Part shown: positions 54,690-64,000 of the stretch, piece by piece
How positions within the stretch are numbered: position 1 is the first letter of the stretch
How the letters are laid out: the number at the start of each line of letters is the position of its first letter
Source of the DNA: Incurvaria masculella
Taxonomy: Eukaryota; Arthropoda; Insecta; Lepidoptera; Incurvariidae
Direction: 5' to 3'
Assembly: GCA_946894095.1 (NCBI GenBank)
Contig: OX335652.1
Location: forward strand, 891,001-955,000
DNA length: 64,000 nucleotides
Notes under the pieces: generated by a model
What the model saw: the letters and a program-made list of their open reading frames with translations, nothing else
Databases searched by the model: none
What the model was told of the DNA's origin: nothing
Position numbers and translations under genes: made by a program

Positions 54690-55200
54690 TATGAATATTC
54701 AAATTCGGAATTGCGCCTGTTACACGGTGATAAATCGTTGCGGGCGTGCGCCGGGGAAAGATAGAGCAGGCTTGTAATGCCTCCCCCGCTCCCCCGGACC
54801 GCCTCCACCGCCGCCGCAGCCGACGCGGCCAGGTACACGTGGCGGCGCTGACCTTGCTCGAACACGTCCCGAATGCGCCAGAAACATTCCAAGCACTGCC
54901 GCTGACAAAGCAACCGTTTCATGAATATTCAACATTCCGACAGCAAAATTAACGGAACATAATATTGCATCCGGCGGCGCGGCCCGCTCCGAAGGCAGAC
55001 CCGTTTTTGAATTTGGAACGGCAGAGTTCGCGCGGCTTCCTCCAACATGGCCGTCGTCGCGCGCCCGTTGGAATGTTGCCCGCGCGACGTCACGGCGATT
55101 TATTATTCGGAGCTTCGAGCGAGCGACGCGCGCACGATAAATAAAAAGTTTCGCGCTTCAGCCCGGGGCTGCAGAGGCGCCCGACCGGAGCATAGCGGAA
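54690..55200. promoter_or_regulatory. CpG-rich single-copy segment, candidate regulatory DNA
   Basis: ATGAATATTCA (a POU/octamer-like palindrome) occurs at 54691 and 54921. Between them is GC-rich sequence with GTACACGTGG (E-box CACGTG). 54970-55190 is CpG-rich with GCGACGTCACGG (CRE-like) and CAACATGGCCG. No coding frame of note. Function is inference only. Confidence 0.3.
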
Positions 55201-55496
55201 CCACTATCCAGCTGCTGTAACCCTGTTTACTTAAGGAGCTGGTAACTACGCCTGGCAAGGTGACAATAGCGGCAAGGTTTTCTTAAAAAAGAAACTTCGC
55301 GATGCGGGCGAGATTGCAGATGTTTTCCAGACAAAGACTAAATTGCTGGCTATTTTCGAAAGCAAGAAAAGTTGGATGAGTAGCATAATGGTGGCTTCGT
55401 TTCGCGCGCAGAGAATTCCGTCGCAGAACTACGCATGCATTATTTCTAATCGGCGTCTCGTCCTACCGAAAGTCTGAGCAAGAAATACAAAAAATA
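55201..55496. other. No recognised feature
   Basis: Nothing recognised. Confidence 0.3.
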
Positions 55497-55576
55497 TGAT
55501 TTGTGTATGGGGCCCATGTTGTTTTAAATCTTGTTGTGGTACGGAACCCTTCGTGTGCGAGTCCGACTCGCACTTG
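55497..55576 (-). mobile_element. GGTTCCGT element, 5' fragment
   Basis: ACGGAACCCTTCGTGTGCGA to TCCGACTCGCACTTG; truncated on both sides. Confidence 0.65.
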
Positions 55577-55843
55577 TTGTTGACTGCTGTCACATTAATA
55601 TTGAGTAGCTTATTGTCGGCCAATCACACTTGGTCACAAAGAGCTTTAAAATACACATGCGTTTTAATTTTGGATCAATAATAAATTATCTGTAAGGACA
55701 GAGAAGCCATCGACAGAAATTGATCACTTGAGCAGACTTGACTGGCCATTCACCAGGACGAGGAACTCACCGACGATGTTGAGTGCATTGATATTATTAT
55801 AATAAGATGCCCCGATTACTTGGAAGTAACTAATATCTACATA

Positions 55844-55848
<5 letters not shown>

Positions 55849-55891
<43 letters not shown>
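55849..55891. repeat. (TA)n microsatellite
   Basis: About 21 TA units. Confidence 0.95.
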
Positions 55892-55894
<3 letters not shown>

Positions 55895-56311
55895 CAGTTA
55901 CAGGGCAATAAAATCAATCAGATATGGCAAGGATTGTTATGAATGTAATTAATCTAATTAACCAAAACTGCGCCCATATAAAAGTTCGCTAACAACGCAC
56001 ACACGTGTCTCACCTCGCTTATGGCATTTTGCTCGTTAGTGAGATTAATTCACACCAGAACAAATGAAAGCCACACGTGACTCATGCGAATTAAATCGAG
56101 GAAAACGAGAGAGACCTAGCGGCAAGTCCTCTTATCGCGAGACCTAGGTTTCCGCTCGGTGTTCTGCGTGCTGTTATACAAATGGTGTTAATTTCCAACG
56201 GGCGACGTCAGACCTTTTCTTATGAATGTATTGATAAAAAACTGTACACGAGATCTGTCCAACACCCTCGATGTGGAGAGATAATACGACAAATTTAAGA
56301 AGAGCACGAAT
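55892..56311. other. No recognised feature; TATA-like word
   Basis: CCCATATAAAAGTTCGC at 55975 is a good TATA-box match, but no initiator or downstream exon was recognised. Confidence 0.25.
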
Positions 56312-56725
56312 ATACAGGGTGTCATAACTGGCAGAACATTAAATTTGGGAAATGATTATTGGGATTGAAACAAACAAAAAAGTTTAATAACTTTTTGCTG
56401 AATATCCTCTAAATAAAAAGTTACACTTTCCATACAAAGTAATTCAATAATTTAGTGTAAAATGGTCTGTAAGAACTTGGGAGTGTTGTGTGTACGTGGA
56501 CATGGATGGCTAATATCACACCTGCTGTCATGCCATTAGCCTGATACGCCACGTGGGATCTAGGTTCCATGCCAAGACCTTGCTTAGCTAAACCAAACAT
56601 TCCTTATCAAATAACACTAGACAAAAACATAAATTAAAAAAAAAAATTCTCGGTAACTAGATAATTTTGAGATGTTTTTTTTACTTTTTTGTCGCTGAAA
56701 AACATGAGGATTACCACACCCTGTA
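56312..56725 (+). mobile_element. Composite MITE with embedded SINE segment
   Basis: Ends ACAGGGTGTCATAA and, inverted, ACCACACCCTGT. A minus-orientation SINE tail (GTGGACATGGATGGCTAATA to CATGCCAAGACCTTGC) sits at about 56490-56590. The reverse-complement copy at 9655-10079 carries the same SINE piece at the same position. Confidence 0.6.
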
Positions 56726-58384
56726 GAAGTGTTGTTTTTTTTAAGGGCTTAGGTGGAAAAAACTATTTTTTTAGTATATGTATGCGTGTGTGCAGGTACA
56801 ATGCGACAACACAATACTTAAAGACAACGTATAGGTGATGATTTTAAGTGTGCGAATATGACCACATCCAAACTATAAAAAAAGCGAAACCATTTTGATA
56901 AATACTAAAACTGCATAATTCGATTTATAAAAAAAGTTACACATGTTGTATTATGCACTTATTAATTGCTAATAAGAAACAAATTCTGTGAAGTACTGTC
57001 AAATGGCAAACTAAAGCAATGGGGAATTTTTGAACAAATAGATTTCATTGTTTGTGCATTAGTTAACATAACTAATAAATTATTTGTTAAATGAGTCGTT
57101 GCCTTCAGTTTGCCGTTTCTTCACATAATATGTTCCTTATAGGTGTCATCAGCATTAGCTGGATTAATAATACAGCATGCGTTATTATTCTCAAAATCGA
57201 TGGTTCGATTCCTGGCTAGAATAAAAAAAATCGAATCATGACGTTATAGCTTTCCTCAAAATCGGCTCCGTGATTCCTTTGAGTGTTTTTCGCTATTTTA
57301 TATAGTTTCGGATCTGGCCATTCAGCGTTTGTAATGAAAACATCAAACCGTTTTAAGCAAACGAAAAAAAAAACCAATTAAATTGTAATGGAATCATAAG
57401 AGGAAATTGAACTCAATCGAACCTCCGAGATTGATGTTGGAGTTTCTTTTAGTCATAAAATTCATGTCAAAAACTATCGGTAGAACCTCGAACTCGATCC
57501 ACCACAGAACACTCCTCAATATTCCGTGCGATCCACCGTATTAAGCGAGAAGCTCGAAGCTTGCAAGTCCTAGCATTCCGGAACACTACGCGGACGAACA
57601 AGACGCGTCGCTCGCAGCCGAGACGCAAACAGACCACCCCCGCCTCCACCGTGCCGCCTCCAACGTGCCGCCTCCATCGTGCCGCCTCCACTGTGCCGCC
57701 GCCCCCGCGCCGTTCGTGCACTTCAAACAATCGCAGCGACGCGATTCACGAGCCATTGTCGTCCGGCGGCACAAAGCGGACTCGGCTTGCTCATTTGCGG
57801 CCGGCGGGACAACAGGCTTAGAATGTAAAGACATACAGAGTCAACTGACGGATGAGACCAAAATCGTTTCATGCAAAATGTAGTGATTTTTGTTTTTCTA
57901 TTAAAAATCATTTCTAAATCGCTGTGTAGGTTCAAAATAATGATGTAAAGTTATGTTTCAAGTTTTACTTTTAAATACTGAGGAAAAGTTAAAAAAGTTG
58001 ATGGACAAAGAATCAGTGGGTCACCCCTTTTTATTATTAAGCTATGTTTCGCACAATAAAATACTTAACTATATATTTATATATGTATATGGTTTTTATT
58101 TTTGTGCCACCCTCAGTTGGGCTATATGGCCTCTCATGCTTGCGGGTATGAGGTGTAGTCTTTTAATTCCCTGGCTGACTAGACCTTCTAGGAATGATTC
58201 ATTTACCATCAAAAAAGGGATTTTGTCCGGGTTTTTTACTCCCGTTCACTAAACAATATATAAATGCACAGGTCACCATGCTTTCCTTAGGAAAAACTAG
58301 AGAAATCATAAAGATTTCACATTCCATGAGCGCGACTCCAATGTACTTATAACGATTTCAGAAGTTGTCTCATCGGGCAGATGT
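56726..58384. other. Mostly single-copy; one tRNA-like B box
   Basis: 57140-57225 has TTAGCTGGATTAATAATAC and a perfect B box GGTTCGATTCC followed by an A-rich tail, so it may be a SINE head, but arms do not pair well. 57560-57800 is GC-rich with CCGCCTCCA tandem words (57653-57698) and no known domain. Confidence 0.3.
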
Positions 58385-58530
58385 GTTCCATCTCCCTCCA
58401 ACTCGAGGTTCAATGTAGCCGTGCTCCTAAAGAGAAGATCCTGACATGGCACCTAATTCCTTCGGGAATGTGTTGTAGTGGGCTAATATATTAACGGTAG
58501 TTGTGTGATATTAGCCATCCATGTCGCTTT
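58385..58530 (+). mobile_element. tRNA-SINE, 3' part
   Basis: GTTCAATGTAGCCGTGCTCC, TGACATGGCACCTAATTCC, ATTAGCCATCCATGTC. Confidence 0.55.
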
Positions 58531-58560
58531 GTTCGTCTCGTAAGCACAGCGCGCTATACT

Positions 58561-58625
58561 AGGTCTATGGGCGGGACGGAGCGGGGCGGGCGGCGAGCTG
58601 GGCGGGGAACCAGGGCGGCGGGAAA
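58561..58625 (+). repeat. G-rich tract
   Basis: GGGCGGGACGGAGCGGGGCG and following G runs: six or more runs of three G in 60 bp, so G-quadruplex formation is plausible. It shares GGGCGGGACGG with 21716-21752. Confidence 0.7.
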
Positions 58626-58914
58626 CAGCCCTCAGTGTCGGCTCGCGGCGACCATGTCCGTGCACTAACACTGTTAATTAGGTCACCCGTGACAATAATG
58701 TCTCATTACTGCAGTATTTGTAATGCACAGCGAATGCTCGGTCTGGCCAGATTATTAGAAAAATATAGGCGTGATATTATGAATTTCCAAGTACAACATG
58801 TATGTGTTTGGAATGGATGTTTTGGATGGTCTATAGAAATTTCAAGAATACTGAAACGCCATTTTTTCAATAGGGACATCCTTAGTACACATTTATATGA
58901 ATTCACGTGACAAA

Positions 58915-59035
58915 CTTAAAGGCCCTTTATTACTAAAGTGCTGATTATCTTGTACTGGTATTGATTGCAATCTGCTAAGAAATACCCTTAATTTGGTGGC
59001 GATTAAGCTAATCAGTAGAAGGTGAAAAAGGCTTT
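58915..59035 (-). repeat. Fragment of the 40060-type element
   Basis: The reverse complement contains CTGATTAGCTTAATCGCCAC, AAATTAAGGGTATTTCTTAG and GTAATAAAGGGCC like 40200-40300. Confidence 0.45.
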
Positions 59036-59084
59036 AAGTGTCTCGACATTTCTATTAAGTGATAAATATTTGTACGGATTTGTT

Positions 59085-59215
59085 GACATTTTCAAATACT
59101 TGCCCAACAAAAAAAATATTGAACCTGCTCACATCATTTCACGAGAATCGTTTTAGAAATGGGCCGGAAAGCCGGACATAAATACGAAAGATTTGCCCAA
59201 GCTGAAACGGAGACC
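59085..59215 (-). repeat. Mid-repetitive sequence, copy
   Basis: The reverse complement of GAACCTGCTCACATCATTTC to CCAAGCTGAAACGGAGACC follows the order seen at 6445-6920. Confidence 0.45.
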
Positions 59216-60955
59216 CACGCTTACAGTGCCCAGCTAAATCATGGCCAGCGGGTAACCGCTTATTTCCATTCCTTATTGCAAACCATTATAATTCGCTAAG
59301 CAGAAAACCGCAAATGTATAGGTAACACTTCTGTGTTCTAGCATTCGCCACACTTCTGAGCGCAAAAAAACGTCCTAAAAGATTGCCTTTTTGCGTCGCC
59401 ACCGCTTTTAAACTCGCCAGGGCGGGCGTCTTCAGCCGCGCGCTCTGCGAACAATATTCCGGCGCCCTGCGGTGAAACTTTGCTAACTTTTATCTCGGAA
59501 AAAGTGCGCATCTTTTCTTTTCGGCGCGAGGGTCGCCGTTCGATAGTGCTCGAGTTTCGCGGTGGCTTCCTTCGCTCCGGACGACATGCGGTTCGGATAA
59601 ATGGTCATCGAGTTTTGCGGGCGGAGAGTGCTTTTAATTTTTAATGGAGGCGGAGAAAAATTTTCGGCGTCGGTTTATTCTCTATTCTTGGTAGTTGTGA
59701 TATTCCAGATGGTCTAAAAGTCGGCGGGAACTTAGTTTAACAGATATTCAAAAGCTATTTATGTTCTCTGGGTATTGATGTATTCGCTATTTTCATGGCA
59801 CTCGATGCTTACGGCAACATGCTTCAACATGCATTAATTTCTTCACAATTAATACTTTGAATTAATTAGAAAAACTTTAACGCGCTTCAACTCCTATAAC
59901 ACCAGCAGTGAGGATATTTTATTTAAATTTAATCATATTTTCTAATCAATTCTGAATTATTGAGCTCAAAAATATGGTTTGATTTGGCTAAACATGTATT
60001 AAGAATAATCGATTTCAGCCAGAATTGCTTGAGTTTTTAAAATGAGCCAAAATGTTAACGACAAGGAATAACTTTTATTGGGTAGTCTATTTCATAAAAT
60101 GGATCCACGATAAGTTCGCGTGATCCTTATAAAGAAAACTAAAATTTCGAAAAGAAAATATTTTCGTATTTAAAAGAATACAATTCAGATTTAGGCATTT
60201 ACTTACACAGCGCTACGGCCGCACGGAACCCGCTACATTCGCGTTCCCGAGAGTACGTCATAAAACCCATCCATATTCCTAACCCTCATATCCAACGCTT
60301 CTAGGGCCTGCGGATGGGACTGGAATAAAAACGGACATTCCGGAGTCGCCGGAGCCGAGACATATCCAGAGCGACATCGTGCACCGGGAAACCGTAAGTA
60401 TGCAAATAAACAGTCATTCTGTCCGCACTTCATGTTACATTATTGCAATGTGCGGAAATTGTTAACAAACAAACACATGAGTCCCCTGAGTATCCGAAGG
60501 GATTAACCGGAATTTAAGAGTTGTTTTTCTATTAATTTTAATGTATCATAACTTCTCAGCTAGTACAGAACGCCAATGCCTCTCGAACAATGCCTTCCTT
60601 TGTTCCGTTGGGTAGTCCACAAACTCGTCGACCGCTCCCGGAAGCCCAGGGAGTCTTCCCGTTTATTAATAGCTTCAAAGAAACTGAGGACTCGATGAGA
60701 GTTTTTTAATGAAAATATAAAGCAGACCGCGCCGAGTACTTGGGCCTCCCTACCGAGATCTTTATTTACTCTTGTTTCAGAAGTATTACATGCAGAACAT
60801 TTCATATTTCAAATTATTTATTCAATTGAGCATTTTACAAGTGTACAATACATAATTCTATACACTTAATACGATACAATAAGTCCCAACATCCAAATTT
60901 CAATAAATAATTACACATTACATACAGTCACAGAAGCCTTCACAGATGTCAAAAT
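59216..60955. other. Single-copy region with a possible non-coding exon
   Basis: 59380-59640 is GC-rich. 60211-60393 lies between an acceptor-like TTTACTTACACAG and a donor-like GTAAGTATG on the plus strand, but all three frames have stops. The minus strand also has a donor-like word at the same place (CTGT/GTAAGT). No gene called. Confidence 0.25.
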
Positions 60956-61279
60956 TTAAAAATATTTTTAAATAAAAAAAGGACCGCCTTCGAGAAAACC
61001 GGAACTAAAAAGCAAAAAATAATTGGTTACTTTTAATTAATGTACGACAAGCTATTTTAATACTAACTAATTATGTACAATTTCTTAATTTTTAATCATC
61101 TTTTGAAGTCGGTGCCTTTGGTAGACGTTTTTTAAGGGCTGTAAGTAGTTAGATTAATATTACCTATGGCTAAGAAAGAAACATAAGTAGGTAGCTACTT
61201 ACATTAACCTACTTAAAGAAAAAAACACAAAATCAAAAATTAAATAAACAAACAGGTTGGAAAAACGTATGTAAGTAGG
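60956..61279 (+). mobile_element. Truncated copy of the 167-bp-TIR element
   Basis: Matches 26793-27110 with about 95 percent identity by eye (one terminus plus the start of the interior) and breaks off at GTAAGTAGG, where a GGTTCCGT fragment begins. Confidence 0.75.
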
Positions 61280-61310
61280 TTGGCACCCTTTGAGTACAGA
61301 ACCCTAAAAA
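61280..61310 (+). mobile_element. GGTTCCGT element, extreme 3' fragment
   Basis: TTGGCACCCTTTGAGTACAG then AACCCTAAAAA. Confidence 0.5.
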
Positions 61311-61552
61311 CAAACCAAACGAAAGTAATAAATAAAAATTCTACATTTTAAATTTCGTTTGCGTGTCCGTCCGTCTGTATGTTACAGATTTGTGGCTTAA
61401 CTGGCAAACCGAGATTGTTTTTAGTGGAAAGTTGCCTTACTTGATAACTAGAAAAGGATATCCTCTTGAAGAAATCTTAGGCGATGCAAATTTGCGCTAG
61501 CTATCTCGACGTGTCGGTGTTAGCAAACCATTTGTTACGGCTACTTTGCGTT

Positions 61553-61738
61553 TTAATAATCTGAAAAAGTATTGGTCGTGCCATTCGTCGGAAGCAGGAC
61601 TTGAACCTGCGACCTTTGGATTATATGTCCACTGCTCTCAACAGGTTCAAGTCCTGCTTCCGACGAATGTCACGACCAATACTTTTTTAGATTATTTTCA
61701 AAATCTGATTACAATGCTTCAAATGTAGATGTCGCTGA
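61553..61738. mobile_element. Two tRNA-derived SINE pieces head to head
   Basis: Left piece (61553-61640) in minus orientation with T-arm and anticodon-like text; right piece (from 61642) in plus orientation starting CAGGTTCAAGTCCTGCTTCC. Together they form an inverted repeat of about 60 bp arms joined inside the tRNA-like region. Confidence 0.55.
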
Positions 61739-62334
61739 AACTCAAATTAATGAGATAACGGTAATGTCGTATCCATTATACATAAAATTATATGTTTTCA
61801 ACTTGAATCAATTCATATTAACTTTGATTTCGCGCAGTCGGGTGAAAATCATGATTCAATCAAAATATTGGTATCACAAAAAGTGTAAATTAAATTTTAA
61901 AAATGTAACACCAATATATCATGGCTGATTGTAAGAGTATCTTTTATTATTGTTGGGTACCAATTGATCATTTCACGGAATCCCATCCAACTTGCCACCG
62001 ATTTCCCATAACTATCCTTGGGACCACCGCGTAAGGTGCATTATGCAATCGCATTGCACCATACCAAGTCATCGCGAGCGCATTCGGGAGACAGTTATCG
62101 AAGATTATTTCACGCGGCGGTCGCGGGGAACCGTGTTCCCGAACCGACCTGGATAGCCCCGTGACGTGTGTCCGCCGTGCTGGGCGCGTTGCTGGTGCTG
62201 GAGCGGAGGAGGCGCCTTCGCCGTGCGAGCGGTCCCCCTCTTCCTTTGACTCCAGGTTGGTGCCTATTTTAGTCCCCGCCGCATCAATTATCAATCACTA
62301 AATTAAATGGTTACATAAACATTTTTACACTTAC
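61739..62334. other. Single-copy region, GC-rich at 62060-62280
   Basis: Ends at the donor-like site of the candidate exon that follows. The 108-codon minus-strand frame (62294-61968) has no known domain. Confidence 0.3.
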
Positions 62335-62383
62335 CTAGATAAACAACCTTTCCGAAGACGAGGGTTTGTAAAGATGTCCTCAC
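62335..62383 (-). other. Candidate 49-bp internal exon (minus strand)
   Basis: On the minus strand AATTTTGTTACAG precedes and CTAG/GTAAGTGTAAAA follows a 49-bp segment. Two of its three frames are open (VRTSLQTLVFGKVVYL and EDIFTNPRLRKGCLS). Both splice sites are close to consensus. No homology is recognised and no neighbouring exon was found within the window, so this remains a splice-signal call. Confidence 0.3.
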
Positions 62384-63012
62384 CTGTAACAAAATTAAAA
62401 TTTAATTAGGCCATTGTCCTTTCTAAATTCTTAATCTAGAGACGACTCTAAAGACTTTTAAAATAGAAATTACGGTCGTAAGATTTACTGCCATTAATTT
62501 TCCCTTTGGGCACATACAAAACTAATTCCGTCACGATATTTTGGCGTCTTTTTAGCGACGTCACACTAATATGTGACAATGTATAAATGTGTGTAGAAAA
62601 TAAATGTGTTGTAAAAATGCAAAAAAGCTAAAACTCGTTTAATTCACTCAGAATGAGCAAGAGGCGAATGATTATCATCGGACTTTAACGCGAGCGAAGC
62701 CGCGGGTATAGCTCGTCGTTAATAAATGGTTCGTGATTGAGGTTAAAGTGTCTGACCCGTCCGGGGCAATTAGATCATCAGGCGAGACGTGTATACATTA
62801 TTGTACAGGTTACTGAGGACAGCCACGACGATATGCGAGATTTGAGAGCGATATACTATCGGTACTTTGAAATTATAATTGAATAATGAACGGATATATT
62901 TTCAGACCTATACAGATTCGATGAGAGCCTGTGACCTTCAGATTACAAGTAATTTGCTACTAACTCTGGTTAATACGTTTGATTCGTCGCACCAAACGCG
63001 CAACAATCATGC
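62384..63012. other. No recognised feature; Helitron-end-like word
   Basis: TTAACGCGAGCGAAGCCGCG then GGTATAGCTCG (62685-62715) looks like a decayed Helitron 3' end. Confidence 0.3.
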
Positions 63013-63271
63013 TTTTAGGGTTCCGTACCCAAAGGGTGCCAACCGAAGCCTATTACTAAGCCTCCGCTGTCCGTCCTTCCGTCTGAGACAGGACTGTATC
63101 TCATGAACCGAAATAGGCATGCAGTTGAAACTTTTACAGAATGTGTATTTATTTTGCCGCTATAACAACAAATAGAATAAAAATAAATTCAATCAAAAAT
63201 AAAGGGTGATACATACAAAAAACGTGATTTTTTAGGTTAAATCTTATTCGATGGCACGGAACCCTTCGTGT
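63013..63271 (-). mobile_element. GGTTCCGT element, 5' end lost
   Basis: Starts TTTTAGGGTTCCGTACCC; ends at GGAACCCTTCGTG without the GTGCGAGTC palindrome. Confidence 0.7.
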
Positions 63272-63439
63272 TAAATCGCGCACCATGATACGTATGTTAT
63301 ACAGTCATATTAAAATATATTCCCCAATACAACATTTCCTACAAAAAATATCATTAAAGCTCATTTCTATCGATTGGAATAATTTCCTCCCGAAATAGAC
63401 TTTTCCCACATTTGTGTTAGTAAGTAGTGATATCAAAGT

Positions 63440-63680
63440 AAGCTAATTGACAGAGCGAAGGGCGAAGGTCGAGCGATGCGTTTCAGTTTCAGATTGGGTA
63501 AAAATGCTTTCGGCTGTTCTCCTCTACACTTTGAATTTCTCAACCAAATCTAGTGAAATTTTTAAGCAGGTTCGATAGTTGAATAAAAAAATGTAATCAA
63601 GGTATTTGCAATTTTTTTTAATTGTTAAAAATTTACAAATATTTAAAAAAGATAGACTCGCGAGATCTACTGCAAAGATT
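63440..63680 (+). repeat. Mid-repetitive sequence, copy
   Basis: GTTTCAGATTGGGTAAAAAT, GGCTGTTCTCCTCTACAC, TTTCTCAACCAAATC, AAGCAGGTTCGATAG, GACTCGCGAGATCTAC. The rest of the window to 64000 shows nothing recognised. Confidence 0.5.
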
Positions 63681-64000
63681 CCTGTTCTTGCTCGTTCAAC
63701 GGAACACGAACGTACGAAGCTCACATAAGTTAAAAGTGCAAAGTCGGCGTTTCATGAAATACAGTACACAGAAGCACGCTACGGGTTCTCGGTTGGTACA
63801 CACTGCGGATACCGGTGAAAACTAACTCGGTGGTTAAAGTGCTGACTAGCTACGCTTTACTGCAGCCTCCCCCAGCCTCCCTCCAATCGCGCGTGCGGTT
63901 TTGAACAAGGCTTCTGCATCGAGCTTTTATGCTCCCTTAGCTATTTCTACGAGATTAATATTTTGTTTTTCTTAATACCTTCGGAAACATTTGCTCTAGT

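Noticed and set aside
55975..55990. TATA-box promoter at CATATAAAAG
   Set aside because: No initiator, no downstream exon and an AT-rich setting; chance match is likely.

Overview
The window looks like repeat-rich intergenic or intronic DNA of an insect, most probably a moth or butterfly. It is AT-rich and has no long open reading frame. It carries (AGGTT)n, the insect telomere unit, several repeat families I recognise as typical of Lepidoptera, a mariner relic, Helitron ends and non-LTR retrotransposon fragments. I found no complete host gene. Nearly all open frames of 60-200 codons are chance frames or lie in mobile elements. Family assignments rest on reading and comparing copies inside this window; no database was searched.

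Layout. 0-19 kb: a long-TIR MITE at the left edge followed by a TAA-flanked MITE, a short Helitron (2.6 kb), two decayed non-LTR reverse-transcriptase tails (3.4 and 17.0 kb), a tRNA-derived SINE (4.2 kb), and many copies of an interspersed element that starts CCGGCCAAGTGCGAG and ends in a GGGTTCCGT...ACGGAACCC hairpin (about 19 copies across the window, 'GGTTCCGT element' below). 18-30 kb: the first of three TTAA-flanked MITEs, a 293-bp near-perfect palindrome (22.7 kb), an element with perfect 167-bp inverted termini (26.8-27.9 kb) and two MITEs abutting at one TAA. 30-38 kb: a Helitron-like element, an internally deleted mariner, and foldback elements containing telomere-type repeats. 39-46 kb: nested SINEs, a remarkable array of paired ACGTATAAT motifs (40.85-41.47 kb), a 5'-truncated retrotransposon with a 24-bp target duplication, and more reverse-transcriptase debris. 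46-64 kb: two more foldback elements, SINEs, a 9-bp minisatellite, CpG-rich single-copy stretches that could be regulatory, and a candidate 49-bp exon on the minus strand near 62.36 kb.

No genes here can be said to work together. What can be read is the order of insertions (nested elements, target duplications, shared target sites) and several structured non-coding sequences. The strongest unexplained signal is the 40.85-41.47 kb array: six pairs of a 9-bp motif, every pair spaced exactly 16 bp, three pairs in one orientation on the left and three inverted on the right.
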